Virus record (IMG/VR): IMGVR_UViG_3300037598_000039
Location: 1-24,827 of that record
Strand: one strand, 5' to 3'
Origin: a virus
DNA: 24,827 nucleotides
Under the pieces are notes generated by a model that worked only from the letters and a program-made list of their open reading frames with translations, was not told where the DNA came from and searched no databases. Shown piece after piece: positions 7,380 to 14,791 of the stretch. Each line of letters starts with the position of its first letter. Position 1 is the first letter of the stretch. The translations under genes and the position numbers were made by a program.

Positions 7380-8384
7380 ATGCCAATTAGAGTAAGAGAA
7401 GCCAAAGGGGGTAAGCTCAAGGTTACAGGGACGGGTAACACCCCAGAGGAACGGAAAGAACTGGATAGGCTGGCTCAACTTGAGCTACGCAAGCTCGGAA
7501 CTGATAAGCGGGACGAGTGGTTTGAGGAGAAATATAAGGGCGAGAAAGTGGCTGGGCCGGATGCCTTTAAGAGTGCTATGGGCCTCAAGTGGGATTATAG
7601 CTTACCAGCCCCACCTGCTATGAAGGATATGGGTTTTGAGAAGGTTAAACTTTATGCCCCGAAAGACTTGGAAGACTTGGAGAGGCGGCGACCAACCTCA
7701 ATGCTTAATTGGGGTGGGATGACGGAGAAGGGAAGGCAAGCCTTTCAGGAAGCGTCAGACGAAGACTTGGCTACGTTTGGCGAAGGCTTGCTTGAAGACA
7801 GGAACAGGAGAACCAAGTCCGAGGCAATACGAAACGAGAAAGGAGAACTCACAGGAGGAATTGAAGGGTGGCAAATAGAAAGAGAACCTCTATTCGATAT
7901 AAGGGGTTGGAGGTTTGATGCCTCACAGCACTACGGTGGACAGACCACGGAGAACCTGCCGTGGGCTGAAGAGGCGTGGGTGAATGATAGCGAGAAGCGC
8001 GTGCCTAGTTGGTCTAAATATGTGACTCCATACATCTTGGATGACGGGAAGACATTTGGGCTTATGTGGATTAACCCAAGAATCCCCAAGGGGTTGACCG
8101 CAGAGAAAGTTATTAGTAACTTTTTGTCAGACAATCAAACGCAGTTGGAGGTGATTGGTGAGTCAACAAGACTTGCTAAAGAAGCGGACACTAAATCGGG
8201 GGCTGCTTACAGGGAAGACTATGCCAAGGCTCGCAAAGCGGAAGGCAAGGGAGGCACAGTACCGTCAGCGTCAGAAGGCCCTCTGTCTCCAGAGATGAAG
8301 GCAAAACGAACATTCCGCCTACGAAGTGCCGTGGAGGAGGAGCGCAGACTTATGGAAGAGCCACTGAAGAAGGATAAGAAATGA
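7380..8384 (+). CDS. Unknown late protein, 334 aa, charged
   Basis: I do not recognise this protein. It begins MPIRVREAKGGKLKVTGTG, is rich in Lys, Glu, Arg and Trp, and ends in a basic tail (MEEPLKKDKK). The central part (about residues 155-250) has more order, with several Trp and aromatic residues (DIRGWRF, then WSKYVTPYILDDGKTFGLMW), which suggests a folded domain flanked by charged helical arms. There is no signal peptide or membrane segment. It lies between the lysis genes and the head-tail adaptor candidate and overlaps the latter by 4 bases (ATGA). That position suggests a virion or assembly protein. It does not resemble an endolysin: I see no amidase, lysozyme or peptidase motif. Confidence 0.75.
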   Translation: MPIRVREAKGGKLKVTGTGNTPEERKELDRLAQLELRKLGTDKRDEWFEEKYKGEKVAGPDAFKSAMGLKWDYSLPAPPAMKDMGFEKVKLYAPKDLEDLERRRPTSMLNWGGMTEKGRQAFQEASDEDLATFGEGLLEDRNRRTKSEAIRNEKGELTGGIEGWQIEREPLFDIRGWRFDASQHYGGQTTENLPWAEEAWVNDSEKRVPSWSKYVTPYILDDGKTFGLMWINPRIPKGLTAEKVISNFLSDNQTQLEVIGESTRLAKEADTKSGAAYREDYAKARKAEGKGGTVPSASEGPLSPEMKAKRTFRLRSAVEEERRLMEEPLKKDKK

Positions 8385-9112
8385 CATTAAGCGAATTAGC
8401 AGACCAGATTACGACGAAGTTGAGTGACACTGATGCAGCGTCAGTTGCGACCTGCAAGAAGTTCCTTAACAACCGTTACCGTATGCTCTTTGAGTCGGCC
8501 CTATGGACTAACTCAATGGGTACTACCTCCACAGCCGTGACTGCCGAGGATGAGGTCATCACCATTTCCGATGAGCCGACTGTCTTTTACTACCCGACCT
8601 CAAGCACAGTTGCCTCAACCGCTCCCAAGCTGGACTTTGTGGTTGCTATGAGGTTCACGGAGACGGGGCAGGTTGATGGTGCGGAGATTGTGGGCGCAAG
8701 CTGGATGCAATTCTTCCAGCTAGACCCGAACCAATGGAACAATACTTCGCAGCGCAGGGCTAATCCGTCCAACTTTGTGCCGCTGCCTCCCGATGCGAGC
8801 GGTAACTGTCGGATTAAGCCAATCCCAACCCCGAAAACAGCCGGAACCCTCTTTGCCCTTGGTAAGCTCAAGTTTGTGGAGATGGGTGACAGTGATTCGC
8901 CCGTGATTCTGGGTGCGGAGAACTCTTTATTGGCGTATGCGGAGGCGGATATGCTTGAACGTGCGATGCAATACCAGAAGGCGCAGATTAAATTTGGTGA
9001 GGCGGGGAATATGCTGCAAATCTGCCGTGACTTGGACAATGTGCAGCCTGACAAGATGAACACAATAGTGCCGATGATTGCTGACTATTGGCAGAGGACT
9101 GATTTGATATAA
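8381..9112 (+). CDS. Putative head-tail adaptor / tail tubular protein A-like
   Basis: This 243-residue protein starts MTLSELADQITTKLS, a short N-terminal helix followed by FLNNRYRMLFESALW, a pattern typical of podoviral adaptor proteins (T7 gp11-like), which attach below the portal. The middle is beta-rich with FYYP and a VVAMRFT strand. The C-terminal part is helical (LAYAEADMLERAMQYQKAQI), also usual for the group, where an extended helical bundle contacts the portal. It overlaps the nozzle candidate by one base (TAATG) and follows an unknown late protein. The T7 order gp11-gp12 (adaptor then nozzle) matches this gene and the next. Assignment is by shape and order; sequence motifs are weak. 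Confidence 0.45.
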   Translation: MTLSELADQITTKLSDTDAASVATCKKFLNNRYRMLFESALWTNSMGTTSTAVTAEDEVITISDEPTVFYYPTSSTVASTAPKLDFVVAMRFTETGQVDGAEIVGASWMQFFQLDPNQWNNTSQRRANPSNFVPLPPDASGNCRIKPIPTPKTAGTLFALGKLKFVEMGDSDSPVILGAENSLLAYAEADMLERAMQYQKAQIKFGEAGNMLQICRDLDNVQPDKMNTIVPMIADYWQRTDLI

Positions 9113-10938
9113 TGCCAGTTCAATCAAACAACGTGCTTGATGACCCCATCCTTTTGGATGGTAACGACAGCTTTGTGGGTGGTCAGGTTAGCTCCACACG
9201 GGCAAACCTTGTTCCGGACAACGCCTATGCCGATGGCAAGAACATTGACTTGGATGAGTTTGGCAATGCGGTTACACGGCGCGGTGCTGACCTGACTGTG
9301 GGTTATCTTGTGTGGGAAACGACCACAAGCCTCTGGGAAGCGGAGGGTCAGCTATGGAATGGCCTGACTGCTCCCGTTAGGGGTTGTGCCTATTTCGATA
9401 CCGGAACCACGGAACACCTTGTCTTGGCTGACGGCAGCACAACGCTGAAGATTTCAACCGAGTCAGGCGATTTCTCCGTCATCACGGGGAGCGTGATAGC
9501 CGCTGATGTGACTGTTCAGTTCGCTCAACTGGTGAACAGGATGTACTACGCCGATGGTGTTGGTGCGCTGCGTTACATAGATGACAGCGGGGATAACAAC
9601 TCTATCACTGCCAACAAGGTTACCTCAATCGAGATAACCGAGAAGGGGTTGGGCTATACCAGCGTACCAGCCATTACATTTACAGGCTCCAATACAACTC
9701 TCGCAGCAGCCACGGCTGTCCTTGGTTATGGCGGTAAGGTTGTGGGTGTGACAGTAACGGACGCTGGCTCCGGCTATTCGCTTACCATCCCCCCAACCAT
9801 AGCATTTGATGATGCGCCAACAGACGGGACTAACGCAGAGGGCATTGTCCATATCAGCCAAACTCCGCTCAAGCCCAACCTGCTTGTCTCTGCGAACAGC
9901 AGACTCTTTGCCACTAGCTCGGATGACACGGTTCCCGATGACACAATTTTTGTAAGCGACATTTTGGATGGTGAGTCTTGGGATTTGATTGGCAACAGCA
10001 TCCGAGTCGGCGGTGGTGATGGCGACCCTATCGTAGCCCTGACACCTTGGTACGGCTACAATATGCTGGTGTTCAAGGAGCTTTCAATCTGGGTGGTGGA
10101 AGCCGACCCGTCACTGGCGGTTGCTGACTGGACAATCAAGCTAATCAATAACCGGACGGGCTGTGTTTCGTCACGAACCGTTCAGCAGGTTGGCTCGGAT
10201 GTGCTATTCCTTTCCCGTGACGGGGTTCGCTCAATCAAGACGATTGAGGCCGGAGCGCAGACTGACGTTTCCCTTCCTGTAAGCACCCCTGTCAATGACC
10301 TGATTGGTCGAATCAATCAGGCTCAAGTCAGCAAGTGTTGCGCGGTCTACTGGCGCAACCGTTATCTGCTTTCTGTTCCGCTGGATTCAGCCACAAATCC
10401 TGACACGGTTCTGTGCTATCACCTCCTTGCAAAATCTTGGACGGGTCACTGGACAGGATGGGAGCCGAGGGATTGGGTGATAACCGCTTTCGGTGGCAAA
10501 CTCCGGATGAACTTTGGTGACCAGAGGGGGCAGCTTTATACTTGGGATGATTACACTGCCGAGCAGGATACAACTGCTGAAAACTACAAGGACGGCGGCA
10601 CTTCTTATGAAAGCTATATCAAGTCCAGAGCTTACCGTTACGGAGAGACTTGGGGCGATAAGATAGGCTACTCGGTGCAGTTCAATCTTGAGAACATCCA
10701 TCCCACCGCAATTACGTCTAACCTATATTACTACAAGGACTTGAGTGATTCAGCACAAACACTTGCGAGCGACGTTAGCCTGACAGCAGACACCAACCTG
10801 ATTAGGGAGGGTTATAACCTGCTTCCGAAGGGAAGGTTTAATCAGATTCAATTTAAGGTGCAAGCGGATGCTGGCAGACTTGCATTGCACTCGATAGAAA
10901 CGTCAGCATTTGGACAACCGATAAGGCCGGAACGATGA
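9112..10938 (+). CDS. Putative tail nozzle protein (tail tubular protein B / P22 gp10-like)
   Basis: This 608-residue protein is almost wholly beta, with recurring blade-like units (for example VRGCAYFDTGTTEHLVLADG, QLVNRMYYADGVGALRYI, DVLFLSRDGVRSI, KCCAVYWRNRYLLSVPLD). Podoviral nozzle proteins such as T7 gp12 and P22 gp10 are beta-propellers of similar size and follow the adaptor gene, as here. Inserted at about residues 172-235 are two copies of a GYT/GYS-type strand motif (ITEKGLGYTSVP, VTDAGSGYSLTIPP), a small repeat seen in other phage tail proteins, which may decorate the nozzle. The N-terminal GGQVSSTRANLVPDNAYADGK region fits the same family start. The stop overlaps the next ATG by 4 bases. 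Confidence 0.6.
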   Translation: MPVQSNNVLDDPILLDGNDSFVGGQVSSTRANLVPDNAYADGKNIDLDEFGNAVTRRGADLTVGYLVWETTTSLWEAEGQLWNGLTAPVRGCAYFDTGTTEHLVLADGSTTLKISTESGDFSVITGSVIAADVTVQFAQLVNRMYYADGVGALRYIDDSGDNNSITANKVTSIEITEKGLGYTSVPAITFTGSNTTLAAATAVLGYGGKVVGVTVTDAGSGYSLTIPPTIAFDDAPTDGTNAEGIVHISQTPLKPNLLVSANSRLFATSSDDTVPDDTIFVSDILDGESWDLIGNSIRVGGGDGDPIVALTPWYGYNMLVFKELSIWVVEADPSLAVADWTIKLINNRTGCVSSRTVQQVGSDVLFLSRDGVRSIKTIEAGAQTDVSLPVSTPVNDLIGRINQAQVSKCCAVYWRNRYLLSVPLDSATNPDTVLCYHLLAKSWTGHWTGWEPRDWVITAFGGKLRMNFGDQRGQLYTWDDYTAEQDTTAENYKDGGTSYESYIKSRAYRYGETWGDKIGYSVQFNLENIHPTAITSNLYYYKDLSDSAQTLASDVSLTADTNLIREGYNLLPKGRFNQIQFKVQADAGRLALHSIETSAFGQPIRPER

Positions 10939-11351
10939 GTACCGTACAGTACCCAGATAGCACCAGAGAGATGGCAAGGTTCCTGTCTGGCAACCTTGAT
11001 TACCTCAAGGAGTGGGGTGACGAGAAGGTTCTGGGCTGGTTACAGTGGTTTGTTAATAATGGGCGATACTATGCGGTTTCCAAGGACGGAAAGCTGGTAG
11101 GATTGTCTCTTGTGCGGTATGTTGATACAGAAGAACAGTGTTACGAGCATTACACGGACACGGGTGGCCCGATTTGCTATATAGAAGCCTCTGTTAGTCG
11201 GTATCCGAAGTCCCTGAATGCAATGTACTGTATGATGTGGGATGATTTAGGTCATAAGTCCAAATGGATGGCGTGGGTGCGCCACAAGTACAATGACAGG
11301 GTGACGAAGATTGATATGAGCAGGGCAAAACGCCGTTTTATGAGGAGCTAG
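10935..11351 (+). CDS. Putative internal virion protein A-like (GNAT-fold-like), 138 aa
   Basis: This 138-residue protein contains a strand pair typical of GNAT folds (RYYAVSKDGKLVGLSLVRYV, about residues 42-61), a further strand after it (GPICYIEASV), then a helix and a basic C-terminus (MSRAKRRFMRS). T7 gp13, the first of the T7 internal virion genes, is also 138 residues and GNAT-like, and sits just after the nozzle gene as here; that size match may be chance. In T7 this protein is needed for core/ejection protein incorporation rather than acetylation. No acetyl-CoA pyrophosphate-loop motif (Q/RxxGxG/A) is visible, so catalysis is unlikely. It starts inside the last codons of the nozzle gene. 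Confidence 0.45.
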   Translation: MSTVQYPDSTREMARFLSGNLDYLKEWGDEKVLGWLQWFVNNGRYYAVSKDGKLVGLSLVRYVDTEEQCYEHYTDTGGPICYIEASVSRYPKSLNAMYCMMWDDLGHKSKWMAWVRHKYNDRVTKIDMSRAKRRFMRS

Positions 11352-11355
11352 AGCT

Positions 11356-12744
11356 ATGGGAAAAAGTACACCGCCACAACCGAAAGCACCGGATTACGCT
11401 GAAGCAAATCGGGAAGCAATTTACGCAGACATAGAGACACTGCCAACGCGCCGTAAGATTGAGGCGGCAGCTAGGCTTGGTGAGAGTGTCACTTACACAA
11501 TGCCCGACACAACCGACGCCCAAGGCAACACGGTTACCGGAGAGGAAAGGACGGCTGACTTCACCGGATTCGGTGATATGCAGCTTACCCAGCAGGAAAT
11601 GGATGCTGCGCTCAATCTTATTCCAACCATGTCCCAAGCACAGTTGGATAACCTCACCGAGTTTGGCCCACAATTTGTTAAGCAGCAGAGAGAACAGTTG
11701 CGGCAAATGGCTCCGGAAGAGTTTGATTTGCGTGAGGAATTTGCGACCCGATTGCGTGGTGGAGAAAGAACTGCCGAAGAGTTGGCTTCCGGTATGCCAT
11801 CGGTTCCTGAATATGAGGAAGTTGATGCGCCGACCTTGGAGGACACTGGGATTCAGGCAGCGATGCGAGGGGATTTGGAGGAGTCCATTGCCGACAGGCT
11901 TGCTCTTGGGGAAGGACTTTCGTCTGGGCAAATCACGGCGATAGAGCAGGACATCTTGGGTCAAGCAGCGAAGCGCGGCCAGACGTTGAGTGGTGGCACT
12001 GCGTTACGGGAGATTCTAGGAAAGTTCAGGGCTGGCGAGGAGCTTGGAAGACAGCGCAGAGCCGAGGCTACTGGCTGGCTTGCCAGCGGGCAGGGAACTG
12101 CTGACACCCAGAACAGGTTAGCCCAGCAGAGCTTTGCTAATGCGATGGGCAGGGTACAGCAAATCAATCAGGCGCGTGGGGCTACCTTTGCCGGACAACA
12201 ACAGAATATCGGGACACAGATTGGCACACGACAGCAGGATGTTAGTAACATTCAATCTATGCTTGGACTGCAAACAGTTGCCGCGCAGGGCGGGGCATTG
12301 GCCGGATTACAGCAGGGCGCATCACCGTTCACGATGCCGCAGATTTCCCGTGGGATAGGGTTAGACCAGAATGCCGCTCAAATCGGGGCAAGTTTTGCGG
12401 GTGATGTGTTTGGAACCCAAGCAGGTATGTGGCAGACACAAGCCCAGTTGCCGAGTGGACTGGAGAGGGCTGTCAGTATGGCAAGTCAACTTGGAACAGC
12501 GGCTGGTGCTGGTATGACTGGAGCCGCCCAACTAGCGAAGTATTGCCACGTTGCCCGTGAGGTTTACGGCAACGAGAATCCGAAGTGGGTTGAGTTCTTT
12601 GTCTGGAAGGAGACGAAGGGGCCGCGCTGGTTCAGGAGCCTATACAATAAGTATTCAGAGCAGTGGGCGAAGTTCATTAGCAATAAGCCGCGCATCAAGG
12701 GGATTATCCGCAACTGGATGGACAGCAAAATTAAGGGGGAATAA
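11356..12744 (+). CDS. Putative internal virion / ejection protein, 462 aa, with C-terminal CHVAREVYG module
   Basis: The first 390 residues are rich in Gln, Ala, Gly and Glu and helical, ending in a small-residue tract (LGTAAGAGMTGAAQLA), as expected for an internal core protein that may enter the host envelope during DNA ejection. From C397 to the end is a distinct module: CHVAREVYG, then NPKWVEFFVWKE, PRWFRSLYNKYSEQWAKFI and a basic amphipathic tail. I recognise this Cys-x-V-A-R-E-V-Y-G block as a C-terminal unit on various phage virion proteins, but no function is known to me. The gene is second in a four-gene run resembling T7 gp13-16. It starts 4 bases after the previous stop and ends two bases before the next start. 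Confidence 0.6.
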   Translation: MGKSTPPQPKAPDYAEANREAIYADIETLPTRRKIEAAARLGESVTYTMPDTTDAQGNTVTGEERTADFTGFGDMQLTQQEMDAALNLIPTMSQAQLDNLTEFGPQFVKQQREQLRQMAPEEFDLREEFATRLRGGERTAEELASGMPSVPEYEEVDAPTLEDTGIQAAMRGDLEESIADRLALGEGLSSGQITAIEQDILGQAAKRGQTLSGGTALREILGKFRAGEELGRQRRAEATGWLASGQGTADTQNRLAQQSFANAMGRVQQINQARGATFAGQQQNIGTQIGTRQQDVSNIQSMLGLQTVAAQGGALAGLQQGASPFTMPQISRGIGLDQNAAQIGASFAGDVFGTQAGMWQTQAQLPSGLERAVSMASQLGTAAGAGMTGAAQLAKYCHVAREVYGNENPKWVEFFVWKETKGPRWFRSLYNKYSEQWAKFISNKPRIKGIIRNWMDSKIKGE

Positions 12745-12746
12745 TT

Positions 12747-14786
12747 ATGGCTGATGACAAAGACGATAATGGTCTGAAGAAGGCTCAAGAGGCTCTTAAA
12801 AAGGCAGAGAAGAACCCTGCGTTTGTCGGGCCTCAAGACTCGCCAAAGTTCAAGGCAGCCGTCAAGCAACTTGAGAAGGCCAGAGCAAACTTTAAGGCAG
12901 CGGGTGGTGTGTCAGACGCTACCCCAGCAATTATTGACCCAAGAGGGAGAGGGGAATTAGACATTCCACCTGCCCCGAAAGCCCCAACATCTCCATCTGA
13001 CCAAGTACGCAATGCTATGGTGGGTATGAGGCCGGAGGGGAACCTTGGCGAGTTGCCCCAGCTTCCGGAGGGGCGTCCTGAAGCCGCAGGAGCGGGGCGC
13101 ATACAGACCAAGGCAGAGGTAATTGCGGAAGATGCGAAGACAAAAAAACGACGAGAGAAGCAAGCCAAACAATTAAGGAAAGACAAGGCGTTAGGTGCTT
13201 CTAAAAAAGCAGCTTATGATAGAGGAGTAGCCGAGAGGGCGCGACAAGCGAAGGTCGATACTGAAGCCATAAGGGCCATTAGGGAAAGGCACGACAAAGA
13301 TAAGCCTTCTGCATGGGAGATGGGTTTTGCCACAATGACAGGCGGCTTGGGTGGATTGCTATTCGGGACATACGATAGATACATTGATTCCTCAAGAGCA
13401 GCCAATGAAGAGGTTGAAAACTTTAAGCTAAAAAATGCAAGTGATGAAGCAATAAGAAAGGCTTTAGTTAGTGCTAAAAATACATCGGCGGGAGCCGCTG
13501 CCGCAAGCTATGGATGGAACGCATCTGCTAAATTGGCTGCTACAAAGGCGAGCAGCACTCTTACCAGCAACGCTTACTCCCCACACCTATTCAAAAAGGG
13601 AGTCCCGAACCCATTGAGCGGTATCGGCTCCAACGAAGACGGAGACAGCAAGGAACAAGTGCGGGCTTGGTTTACTAAAAGACACACGCAAGCTATTAAA
13701 GGCAACAAGAAAGCTATACGCGAAATAGGTGCAGCATCCAGTAGGATTGCTGGGAAGGAGGAATTGTTTAAGGATTATTTGAAGAAAGACCTTGTGATTG
13801 CAGACAATAGGGACAGACACCAATCCGCCCTGATTGCGTCTATCCCCGCTCATTACGGTATAACCACATCCCAAGGACAAAAGGATTATGTAAATAGCTT
13901 TGAAAACATCATGCACCTAGAAGATAAACTTCTAGGCCAAATTGATGCAAACAATGCCATTAGTAGCTACTTTGATGCTATGCAATCCTTGGCCGATAAC
14001 GGGGGTGAGAAGTACAGCAAGCTAAAGCAAGCCATTCAGGTAGAGTTGGATTTAGGTGTCGAGTCTAAAGCATTAAAAAACATTGCCTCAATGAAGGAAT
14101 GGATGTCTGGGTACGAGAATGAGCTAACTTCCATAGAGAAAAACTTGAGTGTCATTAAAAATGCTGAAAATGCTGTGGTTAAGCTGAAGGCCGAGGCTGC
14201 GAAGTTACGCGACAATGGGTTACATGGCTCTGCCGAAAAAGTAGATAAGAAATCCGCAGAAGCTCAAAGACAGTTGGAAACAATACTCGCCCTTTCCTCT
14301 CACTCCGACCTCAAGTTGAAGGTTGGTAAGGATGGAAGAACCGAAACTTTCATTGACGGCACAGATGTGAAGCTCATTAAGCAGAGCTTTACCCGCGATG
14401 GTCGGAGTATTGTTGATGTTAACCATGAGTACATAGAGTCATTACCAGAGAAAGACCGACCCGCTGCGAGGAAGTTAGCGGAGGCAGCAGTAAATAGGAT
14501 TGAAAGAAGTTGGGGGTTGACTCCCCCAGCAACATCCCCAGATTCCGAGGGGCCAGCCCTTGACGAATTGAAATACAATGCGTGGAAGGCTGAAAGCCCA
14601 GAAGAATTTGCGATTGTTCAAGAGGGGATTGAAGCGATTGTAACGAAAATTGTCGATGAAGAAATAACATACGCTGAAGCAAAACTGGGAGTCGGGCTTA
14701 ATGAACGAGAGCAACAAATTATGCGTAGTCCATATGCGAAACATATGCTTTTGCTATGGAAGGCAGACGATGACAAAGGGAATTAA
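12747..14786 (+). CDS. Putative internal virion / ejection protein, 679 aa, coiled-coil rich
   Basis: This 679-residue protein has a Lys/Ala-rich helical N-terminus, a Pro-rich linker (about residues 70-115), a very basic helical stretch (about 125-185), a short Gly-rich hydrophobic segment at about 192-207 (MGFATMTGGLGGLLFG), and a long coiled-coil-like second half. The C-terminal part includes LGVGLNEREQQIMRSPYAK. Its place and size recall T7 gp15 (747 residues), the middle internal core protein that forms part of the ejection tube. Sequence identity to gp15 is not visible, so the call rests on order, size and helix content. It starts 2 bases after the preceding stop and the giant gene follows 5 bases after its own stop. 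Confidence 0.5.
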   Translation: MADDKDDNGLKKAQEALKKAEKNPAFVGPQDSPKFKAAVKQLEKARANFKAAGGVSDATPAIIDPRGRGELDIPPAPKAPTSPSDQVRNAMVGMRPEGNLGELPQLPEGRPEAAGAGRIQTKAEVIAEDAKTKKRREKQAKQLRKDKALGASKKAAYDRGVAERARQAKVDTEAIRAIRERHDKDKPSAWEMGFATMTGGLGGLLFGTYDRYIDSSRAANEEVENFKLKNASDEAIRKALVSAKNTSAGAAAASYGWNASAKLAATKASSTLTSNAYSPHLFKKGVPNPLSGIGSNEDGDSKEQVRAWFTKRHTQAIKGNKKAIREIGAASSRIAGKEELFKDYLKKDLVIADNRDRHQSALIASIPAHYGITTSQGQKDYVNSFENIMHLEDKLLGQIDANNAISSYFDAMQSLADNGGEKYSKLKQAIQVELDLGVESKALKNIASMKEWMSGYENELTSIEKNLSVIKNAENAVVKLKAEAAKLRDNGLHGSAEKVDKKSAEAQRQLETILALSSHSDLKLKVGKDGRTETFIDGTDVKLIKQSFTRDGRSIVDVNHEYIESLPEKDRPAARKLAEAAVNRIERSWGLTPPATSPDSEGPALDELKYNAWKAESPEEFAIVQEGIEAIVTKIVDEEITYAEAKLGVGLNEREQQIMRSPYAKHMLLLWKADDDKGN

Positions 14787-14791
14787 AAGCA

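Noticed and set aside
7380-8384. 334-aa protein as the missing endolysin
   Set aside because: No lysozyme (ExxxxxxxxDxxT-like), amidase zinc or CHAP Cys/His pattern could be seen; size and charge alone are not evidence.
8590-9063. 157-aa antisense frame in the adaptor gene
   Set aside because: No ribosome-binding site, no pattern, and it is fully covered by a coupled gene on the + strand.
11338-11964. 208-aa antisense frame opposite the 462-aa ejection-protein candidate, and a second + frame at 11459-11944
   Set aside because: Low-complexity basic/Ser/Leu-rich translations without domains, fully inside a well-supported gene with coupled neighbours.
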